A DNA stretch of 64,000 bases from Sipunculus nudus (GCA_026874595.1 CM049317.1:52845618-52909617); one strand, 5' to 3'. Shown: positions 51,081 to 63,247, counted from the stretch's first letter. The notes: a model not told the origin generated them from the letters alone. A program made the numbers and translations.

Positions 51081-51528
51081 GAATGCTGTTTGAGAAGGAT
51101 CTTTATTTGAAAAACATGAACATACAGTGTGAGAACAAACATATGCACATATTTCTTGCAGTTTATTCCAATTAAATAAACATCATTTATGTACAACAGA
51201 CTCCACAAGTCCATAATCAAACAAGTTGATGTGCGTGACGGCAACGCAGACTAGGCAGCTCTGCTACTGTAGAACATAATTTCATTTACAATATATAATG
51301 CATGAAAATGTGTCTGTATACATACGAGTAATGGTACTCATTAAAAATCATGAAATACTATTTACATTTATTATTTACAAATATATAAAATCCACTAAAA
51401 AGAATAAAATGATTTGCTTGTGAATGTTCTTTATTATGCTAAAAAGATACATGAATGCTATAAAATACAACATGAAAAGGTTTCATGTACACATGTGAAA
51501 ATAAATCCAGCACGGTTTCTCATCCTTT
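51081..51528. other. 3' flank of the transposase relic within element d
   Basis: AT-rich, no repeats recognised and no frame of note. Confidence 0.45.
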
Positions 51529-53329
51529 TTAACGAGCGGTAGTACGTTCACTACGTGCGCGCCGATGCTGTCCTGGCTTCTTGGCTACCGCTGGAACTTT
51601 GAGAATTGCGAAGTCCACATGTGTTGCCTTTATACATTTCGTTTCTGCTGGTTTTCCGATTGTTGATCGCATAAACTTGCTGAAGTGCTGTTCCTTTTCC
51701 TCATCTGAAAGCTGGCGCCAAACATTGTCATGCTTTTAAAATCTTCTGTACTGCTGACACAGGACATAATCCCCTATTCCATGCAAGCAGCGGCGCAAGT
51801 TCAGCATCTGCAGTTTCACTTCAGAGAGTAGGGAATTGATGAGATCTGGCAGCCTCTGGGATTTCCAGTTTACTGATACCTTCACAAGGTGGTTGATGGA
51901 CTCGCTGTTATTGTTTGTCCACAATTTACTTTCCGGTGTGCGATGCTTGTTCACGTGTTCCAGTAAAAGGGGGCGGAGTCTCTCGTTGAAATATTGCATG
52001 AATTGTGACAGTTTTCCTTGTGATTCCTCGCTTATTTTCTGGGCTTTCTCTTCAAAACTAAATGTGTCCTCTGCATTAACAAGTCCATCAGGGCCAAAAA
52101 TCTGATTCACTATTTGTTTTCTTTCCTTTGTTTCCACGCCAACTTTGTCTTGCAAATATCTGGTAACGTTTTCTTTCAGGTGCCTGGTGCAGAGATATCG
52201 TTTCGCATTGGGAAAAACGCTGTCCAGTGCTTTCACAATTGCCTTCTCCTCGTCGCTACCCAAGCAAATTTCTGACCCCGATATATTAGTCTTGAGTTTT
52301 CTTTGCACATGGGAAAAAAACTGGTGGTATGAATCGAAGGTGCCGTCCCAGTGTAAGTATAGTGGACCGATCATTATCGGGTGATCTTTTGTATCACCTC
52401 AAGTTCTTGAACATATGGATGCTCATTTACCATAGATAACACTTGCAGCACGTCGTCAGCGATATTACTGCCTGCAGCCACCCCATTGCGCTTACGTTCA
52501 CGTGCCTTCGCGTCTGTGAACTGTTTCACGTTTCTCGGTCCAGTCGATTCAGTGTCCTCTTCTTCTAACATGCGTTTATAGGCCGTCTTGGGAGGGTCAT
52601 GTTTCACTGCATTCTTGATCTTATCCATTGTTTCTGGCTCTGTACGTACATACGGGTTTTTTTTACCCTTTGCATTCCCATGTGGTTGCTGCGTGGTATT
52701 GTGTGTTCCACTACAGCAACAGGGCGGACATCTGCGTAGTGAGGCGGAATTTCCAGCCATGTTACTCGTTTCTTAAACTTCTTGTTTGAAGCTAAAGTGG
52801 TGTAGTACCGATGCATCTTGACGATCCTTGAGGGGTCAGGCTGGGGCTCCACTGGCGTCCATGACACTTTTTTCTTGTTTTTTCTTGGAACGCAGTACTG
52901 GCCATTTTTCAGATGAATGGTTTTCAGCGTGTCATTTGCAGTTATCAGGAACGTGGTATTCGTTGTTGTTCCTTTCGTCCCGGTCCACGCTCCGCAGTAA
53001 TCGGCAAACAGCATCCTTTTGTTTTCTCTGTACTTCTGCATATTGTCCTCGTTGTTGACCAAGTATCGCTGGTTGGACTTGTCGCCGTGCGGGATTTTCG
53101 GCAGTATATCTTCACCATTGATAACAAACTTGAATATTTCGTCAGATGTCAGTGGTTCCAGATCAGGTGATGATTCCTCAGTCTCACAGCTAGATTCACC
53201 AGCATCTGCCTCATCTGGTGCTGGTGGTGACATGGACATTGGTTCCTCCAGATGCTTCTCCTCTGAGACAGCGTCTCTATCATCCATTGTTTCTTTCTTT
53301 GGTGTCGACTGGTTACATGGTAAGTCCAT
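51529..53329 (-). pseudogene. Mutator-like (MULE) transposase, broken
   Basis: Minus-strand coding remnant in three frames. Part 1 (53329 to about 52660) starts MDLPCNQSTPKKETMDDR and holds a charged N-terminal region with the block TTFLITANDTLKTIHLKNGQ. The frame then shifts by -1 at an A8 run (52657-52664) into part 2 (to 52374: GKKNPYVRTEPETMDKIKNA onward). A second -1 shift near 52385 leads to part 3 (HPIMIGPLYLHWDGTFDSYH), the MULE DDE core with LGSDEEKAIVKAL and the LCTRHLKENV C-x-x-H element. A TAA at 51736-51738 interrupts the frame, which runs on openly for 69 more codons (KHDNVWRQLSDEEKEQHF ...) to TAA at 51529. The family's first catalytic Asp region, usually a short D-R-T-F-N-L-G-like stretch before the core, is not found. 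Hence not functional as it stands. Confidence 0.8.
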
Positions 53330-54280
53330 GGACGGGAACTCGGTATACAACTACCAAACAACTCAACCACTAATCAAATAAGTGTCAAGAGTGAAATTAC
53401 CCTTGATCAGTTTGGCGATGTTAGATCATTTGCATTTGCAGGACATCCTGATTAGATACAAACTGTAATATAATTTTGAGTGTCAATCGGTGCGTGACAT
53501 GTCCACTAAATGAACCTTTTTGATTTATTGATAAGAAACAAATATGGACAAAAGCTTTTTAACATTTAAAACCTTATACTTTGTTTCGTTTTTTATTTAA
53601 AAAAAAATGATATGATCCACGAATCACAAAGGTGACTTATATATATATAGAACAATATTATATTAATCTTACTAATATTAATAATAACGTATATATAGAA
53701 GATGATGGTAAAGATTTATACTGTAATTATTACAACATTATAATTTTAATATTAGGATTATTCATTGGTAACGCAAATTTCTGTCCATTTAATATCAAAA
53801 TAATGCTAGTATTATATTACTTATGTTATTAATGACATGTGTATAAGAAAATGGTTAAAATCATAGTAAAGATTAATACGATAATAATTACAACATTTAA
53901 GGTATGGTAACATTGGTAATGAAATAATAATTATGTTCACTGATTAGAAATTATTAATAATAATAATATTAATAATAATGATAATAGTAAGGTTGTCATG
54001 TAATTTGCTGTTCTGTCCATTTAATGTCTTTCTGTATGTCAACTGATGTGCAAAAAATGTTAACGGAGCAGAGTGGTTATTCGTTATCAACAACTCCTAA
54101 TGAAGAGATTAAAGAAAATGTACGTATGTCTTTGTTCAGTATTCTATTTAATTTATGATTATGAAAATATTTCGTTGACACATGAATATTAATAATAATA
54201 ATCACAATTACAAAAAGGCACACCCTGACGAAAGTGTAAAAAAGTTACCAATACCAAATACACAGAAATGAAATCTAAAA
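53330..54280. other. 5' flank of the transposase relic within element d
   Basis: AT-rich with AATAAT-type simple sequence near 53640-54200. Would hold the promoter of the transposase; no motif stands out. Confidence 0.45.
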
Positions 54281-54368
54281 TATTTATTGATAAATGATCA
54301 GAAGCCCAAAATCATAACTTGATCACCCAAAACACCGTTCAGAATCGTTTATGACAGCTCCGCCGGGG

Positions 54369-54824
54369 GCAGTAGCAGGGTGTATCTAAAACCCCGAGAT
54401 CTCCGGCCGGAGATCAAAATAAACCCGGAGATCGCGATATCTTAATTAATAAGGCAGCAATAAGTATTAAACGTTCCCCTTGACATTTCTAAATGACATC
54501 CGCATCGAATATGATACTTAATTTGCAAGTGCACAAAGTATTTATTCAGTTATCCACGGAAACCTCACCCGGAGACGACCCGAATATCGTCCGGGCAAGA
54601 TGGCGGTCTCCGGACAATCTCCGGGTGAGGTTTCCGTGGATAACTGAATAAATACTTTGTGCACTTGCAAATTAAGTATCATATTCGATGCGGATGTCAT
54701 TTAGAAATGTCAAGGGGAACGTTTAATACTTATTGCTGCCTTATTAATAAAGATATCGTGATCCCCGGGTTTATTTTGATCTCCGGCCGGAGATCTCCGG
54801 ATTTTAGATATACCCGCAGTAGCA
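54369..54824. mobile_element. 438-bp palindromic MITE with 9-bp TSD
   Basis: The element proper is 54378-54815; the direct repeat GCAGTAGCA lies at 54369-54377 and 54816-54824. Its arms, about 205 bp each, are nearly perfect inverted copies (tips GGGTGTATCTAAAA and GGGTATATCTAAAA) around a short centre containing CCGGGCAAGATGGCGG. The empty site is seen in the left TIR of element d at about 46649-46657, which has the same flanks without the insertion. A 9-bp duplication with long arms fits a Mutator-type foldback. Confidence 0.92.
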
Positions 54825-55202
54825 TAAATATGAATATGGCCGCATTGAACTGAACATGCCGACCGTATCACTAAACACTCCCGTGTGACTTTATTTTAAA
54901 GAATTAACCCCCCAAATTGTACAGGTATAGCACTTAAGTGACAATTAATACTCTGGAATTAATATTTTCCCTCTCCTTTGAGAGATAATAGGTGTTTCGC
55001 GGTGTTTCGTCATAGTATACCCAAAACACGGTGTTTTGGGTGTTTCGAGGGACCGATAACCTGTGATTGAGTATAGGTAAGAAAGTGATATTTGAGTAGT
55101 TTGATAGGCAGTTATATGTTAGAAAGCGTCCCTTGTTGTGTGACATGGCATAGTCGGCGCTGTATAGGTGCGTGAGTGATTCGACATTCGGGCCGAGTCG
55201 TG

Positions 55203-56420
55203 TTTGTCACGGCTACTGTTAATTGTGTTACTCGAGTCTTTACTGTCATACAATAACAACAGTTGTATTGTATGCCCGCAGAAGAAGACGTGCTAATTGC
55301 TGTGTCTTGATGAACCCCTACCTCCTATTCCGATCTGCATCCCCACACCAGACATAGCCCGTGTCTCTGCAGAGACGACCCAGAGTCAAATCTCACCAGC
55401 TTTTGTTGACAACACAGAGCCGGAGACATTCACCGGAAGTTTATGGCTGCTACACTCATAGGCTGGTTCCTGGCCCCTCCACGGGCGATTGTCATGTTTT
55501 CTCCACAAGAGATAAGTTATAGGTGCCGGGAACCAGCCTACTAGTATCTCACACTTGTTCCTGTCTTTTCCGCCAGACGTCGCTCCTGCTAAAACGAACC
55601 TCTTCCCGTCAGACAACCGGGACCATTTTTCTCAGCTGTCAAACTTTAAAATCAAAATATTTTACATTTCAAGGAAACGCTTTCTGTTTACATTTCACAT
55701 GCTCATGCTTACAAAATATCAGTTATTCCGAAAAGTCGTTATGACAGAAACACCCATGTTTATGCAATTTGCCTTTAAACAACTTAAGCTTATCTAACCA
55801 TGCATATGGGACGTAGGCCCTACAATACCGGCAATTACAAAACAGTTTTATTTACACTTGAAAATATAATGGTTGTTTTGAGCACCAGCATACATTGACA
55901 AGTATATATTGGAAAAAATATCTGTATAGGATTTAAGAGATTATGTCACTTTTGGTAAGGAATAGCATATATATTTTATTATTATGCGAGGATCTTCAAA
56001 TTCCTATAATAAATAATAAAATAATACATATATAATAATATATATTATAGCAGGATTTTATAACATGGGTGTACATTTACATTCAAACACAGAAACATGA
56101 AAGTGTACGTGTATGTACAAAAACAGTGTTGGATCGACAGGCCCCCGGGGGCTGCAAGACCCCTCATGTTATCTATTTCTCTTCCCGTTTATTCATGATT
56201 AATTTTCATTTTGCCAACCGGCATATTACTTTTTTTCAAGTTATTTATTAGCAATACGGTTATTAAGTTATTCAAAGTTTCTTTTTCATAAGTTAAGGAT
56301 ATTAATGAACAGCTGTGTGATTTAGTCCGTTAAGACAGCATCCGAATATTTCTTAAATGAGAGAGGGAGTCTTTTCGTTATTGTACTCTACTGGGTCAAA
56401 CACTAAGGAAATCGCATTTT
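55203..56420. other. no gene supported
   Basis: Moderate GC up to 55640, then AT-rich. The minus-strand open frame at 55386-55616 has no true ATG start and no motif. Holds the inverted repeat listed at 55459-55540. Confidence 0.45.
55459..55540. repeat. short inverted repeat, 16-bp arms
   Basis: TAGGCTGGTTCCTGGC (55459-55474) and GCCGGGAACCAGCCTA (55525-55540) pair with one mismatch across a 50-base loop. Confidence 0.8.
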
Positions 56421-56429
56421 TCTGTGAGT

Positions 56430-56560
56430 GGGGCACGGCCTTCCTGTTAGCCGTTAGAGCGCTATAGGACTGGGTTGGGATCGACCGTGAAAATCCCATG
56501 GCTCCTCCGAAATTGACCGTTGATCATTCACAAAGACTAACAGAGATTTTCACGAGAAAT
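56430..56560 (+). repeat. SINE-like scrap with tRNA-like boxes
   Basis: GTTAGCCGTTAGAGCGC followed by TTGGGATCGACC resembles the A and B box layout of tRNA-derived SINEs, but both boxes deviate from consensus and no tail is seen. Confidence 0.3.
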
Positions 56561-57260
56561 ACCTGACACACTCCTTATGTTCTTTAATAGAGCGGTTCTA
56601 GATTAAAATGCAGGTTTTAAAAATGGTAACAGAAAGATCCATTGTAAGAAAAAAATGAATATTTTAGGAACATGCAAGAAATATTTTAGTCTCTGTAATC
56701 TGTGTCACAATTTTCCTGCATGACATAAGCTTTTTCAGACAAAGAAGCTCTATACAGATGATGCACAGCAAAACATATCATAAACTATAAAATGAATTTT
56801 TGAAAACTTAGTTGTTCCTTACCAACATGTGCTTTATTTAATGTAAATTCCATTGTAAAAACCCATACATTGAAAAGGAGACCACATATATCAAACTGTC
56901 CCAATTATATAGACTTGGCTGTGATCACTTTCTTGTTATTTTCTGAACATATTACTTTTCCTAATAATTCACTGAATATCATTAAACTTACATGACAGGG
57001 GAGGGTCTATATTCTCTCTCTCTGTTTTTTTTTTTTCTCAATTAATATATGTTCTGCGGATGTTGCCCCCTTTATTTTACACAAAGCTCAGAAAACAAAG
57101 TACACATATAGATAGAGTGTATGCATATATAATGGTAAGTCAAAAACCATAAAAATACCCTTCCCAGTGTCTGTCACATGATCAGTTGGTCAGGGATGGA
57201 CACTGCATGGCCTGTAACCCCCCCCCCCATATTGTAGTATATTACAATATGAAAATTATA

Positions 57261-57306
<46 letters not shown>

Positions 57307-57840
57307 TACTTTTATATCCTCAGAATGAACTGTATGTAACTTTGCCAGTTAAAGTAACCACATTGCCCAACTCCACACAGTTGATTATTAGGTCTCTCAA
57401 TTGGGTCTTCAATTCATTTTGATTATCAAATATTGCCTTTTGATTCAATTGTTGATTTGATTATTGTATAGAGTCATAATATTATGTCAGAGACATATAT
57501 ATCTACTACAAAAGTTTTCATCCCATGTGATGCTATAAGATTAAGATTATTATATCTGAGAAGTTGTGCAAACCAAGTAATATTTAAATCTTCCCTTTCA
57601 TTATTGTGCTAACATCTATTGAAGGATATAAGTTGACCTCTTTGTTAAATAGCAGTGCTACTTCATCAGGTATGCTGTTTATCTGTTCCTAGGTAAGAGC
57701 TAGAGAACAAAAAGGTATGAAAATGCAATAATAAAAATTAATTTATCATTTCATGCACGATTCTATTATTGATTAATGACTGGCTTTGATTAAATGCATT
57801 AATTATTCAGTGCATTTGTTACACCCCTATTGATTATGAT
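56561..57840. other. no gene seen; (TA)n at 57261-57300
   Basis: AT-rich sequence with a C9 run near 57218 and a TA microsatellite at 57261-57300. Confidence 0.5.
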
Positions 57841-57849
57841 TTGTCTGTG

Positions 57850-59215
57850 TAAAACTTTAACAAAAGTTTGCTTTGTGTTAATTGCTTTCAAATTTCACAG
57901 TTTAAAAACTTAATTCCATATGTGTGCATGACCTGAAAATTAAGTCAGCAGTAATGGGTCATGGTCAAAGGAGGACAAAATTTATTTGAGTGAATTTACA
58001 TAAACTTGATAATTTTACAAACTCCTGATCTTATTTCTGGTGAATACTTAAATGTAAATTAAAAACATTTATTTTCCGAAAAATAAAATCACTAGCATCA
58101 ACAGTTAACACTATATATAATTGTGTAAATGTCTTTACTGCTGTTTTAACTTAACACATCATGTCCAAACTTCTACCAGTTGAACGTATTGACCTGATTC
58201 CCCCATGTGCACAGAGAAAACATATTTGAGAGCCTTTTTGTTAACTATTAAGGCTATAAAATCAGTGATTTTGATATATGGCCACCCTGAAGTGTAACAA
58301 ATTTGCAATGGAAATTGAAAGTTTTTTTTAATAATTTCGAAGATGAGCAGGGTCACAATTATTTAGTTTTAGGTATATGGTAATACTTAGTAGTTTGTAT
58401 GTCCAACTAACTGTATGCACAGTTGCAGGTCTGAAACTAAATAACAGTTTTGATTTGTCTGAAACTATAGAACTGTTTTGATTTTCTGAAACTATATATA
58501 ACAGTTTTGATTTTATATATAAATATATAACCTCCATATACAAAACCATCAGGTATATATATATCGGGTACAGAAAAATATCATTGTGGACGAAAGTCCC
58601 CCCCCCCCTTCACAATTTACACTTACGTAATAATTTTACAAACTCCTGATCTTATTTCTGGTGAATACTTAAAAAGTAAATTAAAAACATTTATTTTCTT
58701 TGAAAAAATACTAGCATCAACAGTTAACACTATATATATAACTGAGCAAATGTCTTTCCTGCCGTTTTAACTTAACACATCATGCCCCAACTTCTACCAA
58801 TTACACGTATTGACCTGATTCCCCCATGTGCACAGAGAAAAAATATTTGAGAGCCTTTTTGTGAACTATTAAGGCTATAAAAGCAGTGATTTTGATATTA
58901 GGCTACCTTGAAGTGTAGCAAAGTTGCAGTGGAAATCGAAAGTTTTTTTAATAATTTCGAAGAGGAGCAGGGTCACAATGATTTTGTTTTCGGTATATAG
59001 TAATACTTAGTAGTTTGTATGTCCAACTAACTGTATGCATAGTTGCAGGTCTGAAACTAAATAATAGTTTTGATTTGTCTGAAACTATAGAACAGTTTTG
59101 ATTTTACATATAAATATATAACCTCCATATACAAAACCATTAGGTATATATATATTGGGTATCGACAAAAGTCAATGTGGACGTAAGTCCATCCCCCCCC
59201 CTTCACAATACCACC
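57850..59215 (+). repeat. two-unit direct duplication, period about 621 bp
   Basis: Unit 1 (about 57995-58615) and unit 2 (about 58616-59215) share ACTCCTGATCTTATTTCTGG, TCCCCCATGTGCACAGAGAA and TAGTAGTTTGTATGTCCAAC in order, with roughly 90 % match by eye. The interior phrase TTTTGATATTAGGC...GAAGTGTA is also in REP1, so this is a diverged REP1-related module pair. Confidence 0.75.
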
Positions 59216-59837
59216 TAACTTAATGGTAAAGAGGACAAAATTTCGACCCCCCCCCCTAAAAAAATCACTCCTCCATTATACATGAAGATTTCAAATCTAA
59301 TAATGTTGAAATACCTGAGCTAGATCATGAACCAACAACAACAAACCACGCTTTCCATAGTCATACCAAGGCACACCAGGTCATGTGAAACTATCCCCAT
59401 GGGAGTGGTTTCCTAATTATCAAATATTTAAGACCATTTGTGTTTCTACTGGTGCAAGTTCTAGCAGCTTTAATTATGAATTTATTTATAAATTACTGAT
59501 TACCTGTATTTTCATAACTTTACTAGTGTAGTTTATGTAATTATGTGAAGTATACATTGATATTGCTTATGTATATTAAACCAAAAATAAAAAATATATA
59601 GTAAATTTGAATTTTGAGTGGTTTTGTATTAAGTAATTATGGGCATCAACTACGCAAAACCATTATCCTACATAAATGCCAGCATTCGTGAATGCTGAGG
59701 AAAGCATATAATTTTCCAGACACAAAACCTCCATCAGGTCACAATTGTAGTACTGCCTTGGAAGACTATAGTTTTGTGTTTGATTTGCAAAGATATATTG
59801 AGTTAATATATATATTATTATTATCAGAATACACAGA

Positions 59838-59897
<60 letters not shown>

Positions 59898-61129
59898 ATA
59901 ATATATATGTATATAAAATGAGAGGGACAGTCATACCTGAATACACAAAAACCGATCTGTACCCAGTCAGAAGAAAGTGAATCCAGGTAGGTATCTGCAG
60001 CAGACACATGAACCAGATATAGCAGTCACTGCTCCAGCTATCTATGTTATATCATCTGGATATAACACCACTGACCCTGTGCGACTAGTTGACAAGCTTT
60101 TCTCCCCACCCCTTTCCTTCCCTGGAAACCAAAGAAAGTAGTTCGGCAGTGATTAATGGCTCCCCACTGGGATCATTATCACACTGCTGATCAGGTCTGT
60201 ATCAACAGATTACCTCACTGATGGCCTTTTAAGTACCAGTAGGGTGGGAGGAGGACCCCAGAATTTTGTCCAAGATTTTTAATGGAGATGTAGCGTCATG
60301 TCTGCTGATACCAGTACCCGAACTCACCATCAGTGCCCTGCTGCCCGCTGAGCGCTGCTTAGACCACAGAAGCCATTTAAATGCATGCAAAATTTAATAT
60401 TTGATTTCAACATATATCAATTATTTTACACCAAGCATTACATTTAGTTACTTATGCATGAATGAACCCGTGAATATTGGCCGAATAAGTGAATGGTCAC
60501 AAGGGGTTTTTGTCCTTGGAATGCATATTTCTTGCTTTATCTCTCTCAAAATGTATATTTTATGTACATGTAAATGTAGTCCAGTTGTAGTCACTTCTTT
60601 GCAAGAAATAAAAGAGAAAAAATTCAGTCTTAGATAATAGTTAGAGAGAACATGCAACTTAAGCGTTTAAATTAACTTTGTCACAAATAGGCCTTCACGC
60701 ATGAAAAAAAAAGATAAATATCAATTATAAATACAAACGTTAACACAAAGAGGCGAATCGCGTCTTGTATTGCATTAACCAAGAGGTAACTCGCCATATC
60801 TAATAACTTGGGTTGTTGGGGGCTCTCAAAATATAAAAGGCCGGGAAATGTTTGTCATATTCGTGCCGTCCGTGCAGCCCTGTTGGTCCGCCCGTGTCTG
60901 TTCACAACATTTCAACTGCTATTACTGACAACCAAACCAACCAACGGTGACAGCGCAGAATATAGAACTATTATTTGTGGATATCCCCTGTGCTTTGGCC
61001 CTTCTTTTTGAGAAAAAGTGAAGGGGACAATCTGAAAGAGTACAGACTGAATACATGTTTATAATATTTTCTTACCTCTCTCTCTCCCACCACTTACTGT
61101 AGGTTAGTGGTGCTGCTACTCTTGGTTTA
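59216..61129. other. no gene supported; (TA)n(GT)n at 59839-59897
   Basis: Compound TA then GT microsatellite at 59839-59897. A minus-strand segment at about 59931-59988 has splice-like borders but no recognisable product (see rejected items). Confidence 0.5.
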
Positions 61130-61720
61130 ATAAAAAAAGTATAAAATCTTACAAGAAAACGTATTAAATTTAAAACTCTGCTTGATGAAAATATCATATC
61201 TTGAACTTTTGTTGTAGGAATTTATTATGTATCTTGTCCGTGTGCACTGCCAATTGTTTTTGTTATTATTTTTTTTTTACTGTATCATTACATGTGTTTC
61301 TGTATCTGTATTGTTTTGAAATAAAAAAAGTATAAAATTGTCTGGAAAAGTATAAAAGAGTACTAATCAATACCAAATAGCGCAATTTGTGTACTATTTT
61401 ACAGGATGTGATACTTCTGAACAAGTTTAAGGTATGAAAGTGTAAATATGTGTTCAAGTATTCAATATAGCCAGCGATTTTGTAAAATATTGACAAGATC
61501 GCCAAAAAAATCATCGCTTATTCAATAGACAATATGAAGAAATATTGACAGAGCATGTCTACTGCACTCAATTGGTTCAGGTGAATAGCCTATAAACACC
61601 ACCTGAAGATGACAATTTTTTGGGGAAAATGTAAAACAAAATTATTAACCCCTGAAAAAAAAGTATAAAAAGAGGTCATGTCTGAAAAAAGTATGTTACT
61701 TATAAAGTATATAGAGTGTC
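61130..61720 (+). repeat. dispersed repeat rich in AAAGTATAAAA, copy 2
   Basis: Partner of 38500-39190; the two align from the AAAAAGTATAAAATCTTACA start through AGAGCATGTCTACTGCACTC to GAAAAAAGTATGTTACTT. Confidence 0.65.
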
Positions 61721-63209
61721 ATCACTGGGTGAGGTATATTTTCATGACACCAAAGTGATATTTGTTCGATTTCCAGTACAATATTATTAATAATTTATAC
61801 AAGATCTATACATTCAAAAGCACGGGGTAACATTTTGACAATTCAGTGCAACACATGCAACATCCCATTTTTATTGACAGAATCATCTAGAAGTTAAACA
61901 ATTATGTGATTTATTCCCATAAAAATGAGGACATCCCTAAAAAGGTGAGGGGACGGGTCCAGCCTCCTGAAACAACACAAATGCCTCTGTGCAAGTTTTA
62001 ATAGAAAAATATCCGCAAGGTCTTTATCAATTTGACTGAACCGATATGCGGAAATCAAATAGGACAATCTAAAGACTTGTCCGCATTTTATATATCAACG
62101 AAAAGTAGGCTGAAGTATATACGTTTAAGTCCTTACAGATACAAACACTGAAATAGGTTTTATCCAGTTATTCTTTAGAATGATAAGAACATTGTCTTTA
62201 ACCACAAAACAATTCACGAACTATTCTAGATGCTTCTGGTTGTCCCTTTTGTGTAACAGTAGGAAATTAACGATGTTCATTTATGGTTACATATAATGAA
62301 ATTTTGTGAATATCAGCATATTCCGTACTTGTGATGAAAAAGTCATAGAAAAAGATATTATTGAACATGTTTATTTCATAACAAAACATTCTTGATTCAC
62401 TCTATAGGGACCGTGAAAAGAACATAGTTTGCTCATACAACCAAGAAGCGTATATCATAACTCGAATTCTGCAATTTTCTTTTGCTTAAAAATAAAACAG
62501 TTCCAGCTGACGGGGCGAACCTACGTTATATCTGTAGTTATATTATTCCAACGACAGTCAATAGCCCTAAGAATATAGTAATAATATAAGTTATAAAACG
62601 TGACATGCGTTATAATAATATTCGTTCAATAAATGATGGTATGATGATGCAAGAACTACACTTATAATAGCAAGTAGATGTACTGTGATGTACAACTACT
62701 TAAACTGATGTTTTATATAAGCAAATGTGATTAACGAAAAAAAAAATACGAATATGATACTACAAAATTTGTAACGATTTAAAATACACTACTTCATGGA
62801 ATGAATTGCTGTCAAAATTGAGACTCCCTATTGAACTGCTTGTTGACATTACATTGACATTAACCTGCATGTAAGCTGCCGAGTTCATCGATCGATACAT
62901 GTATATGGTAGAACAATTATTCCGTCGGTGGACCTTCAATGTTTTAGTTGGGATGTGGACAATATTGTAATCATATCCGCACTACCCGCGTCCATGTGCG
63001 ATTCAGAGTCCTTGTCAGTGGACTCCTTGTAAATCCAAGACCGGGTCCTCGAGTTCTTTGGGGTCCTCTTTTCACAAGTCCAAGTTCGGTTTCGAATCAA
63101 TTTAATACTATGCATTGAAATACTGTTTTCATTTTCGGGATGTATTTTTTGGTCTGCTTAAATTTTTCATATCAGAGTTAGAACTAATTTCAGTTTGAAA
63201 GTTACAATG

Positions 63210-63211
<2 letters not shown>
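61721..63211. other. no gene seen
   Basis: AT-rich unique-looking sequence. 62990-63100 contains GTCC-rich phrases related to the repeat at the right edge. Confidence 0.5.

Positions 63212-63245
<34 letters not shown>
63212..63245. repeat. (TA)n microsatellite
   Basis: 34-bp TA run. Confidence 0.95.

Positions 63246-63247
<2 letters not shown>

Larger units (their letters stand above)
46428..55054 (-). mobile_element. element d: MULE-type transposon with about 320-bp TIRs
   Basis: The left arm (46428-46746) and the right arm (54281-55054, less a nested 447 bp) are inverted copies that by eye differ at only a few percent of positions. Both tips read GGTCCCTCGAAACACCCAAA going inward and carry the palindrome CCAAAACACNGTGTTTTGG. 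Removing the REP1 copy and the MITE leaves about 4.1 kb, a normal size for an autonomous Mutator-like element, with the transposase remnant 51529-53329 in the middle. No target duplication is visible. Linking the transposase to these TIRs is inference from position. Confidence 0.75.
45489..55202 (-). mobile_element. element a, second copy, split by nested insertions
   Basis: The direct repeat GAGTCGTG at 45489-45496 and at 55195-55202 brackets the two outer ends of element a in inverted orientation (GGAGTGAATGTCGAATCACT at 45497; ending GTGATTCGACATTCGGGCC at 55194). 45497-46427 matches the 3' 930 bp of the intact copy and 55055-55194 matches its first 140 bp. The 8.6 kb between is element d with further insertions. 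About 62 bp of element a, relative to the intact copy, are missing at the insertion point. Confidence 0.85.

Noticed and set aside
52604-53381. Plus-strand and alternative-frame open frames across the transposase region
   Set aside because: Shadows of the minus-strand transposase remnant.
53019-53381. 120-aa plus-strand frame rich in Ser
   Set aside because: Antisense of the acidic and proline-rich transposase N-terminus.
59931-59988. 58-nt minus-strand segment with CTGCTGCAG acceptor and TCAG|GTATGA donor
   Set aside because: Splice-like borders but no recognisable protein, and its phase does not fit directly with the 39764-39875 exon.
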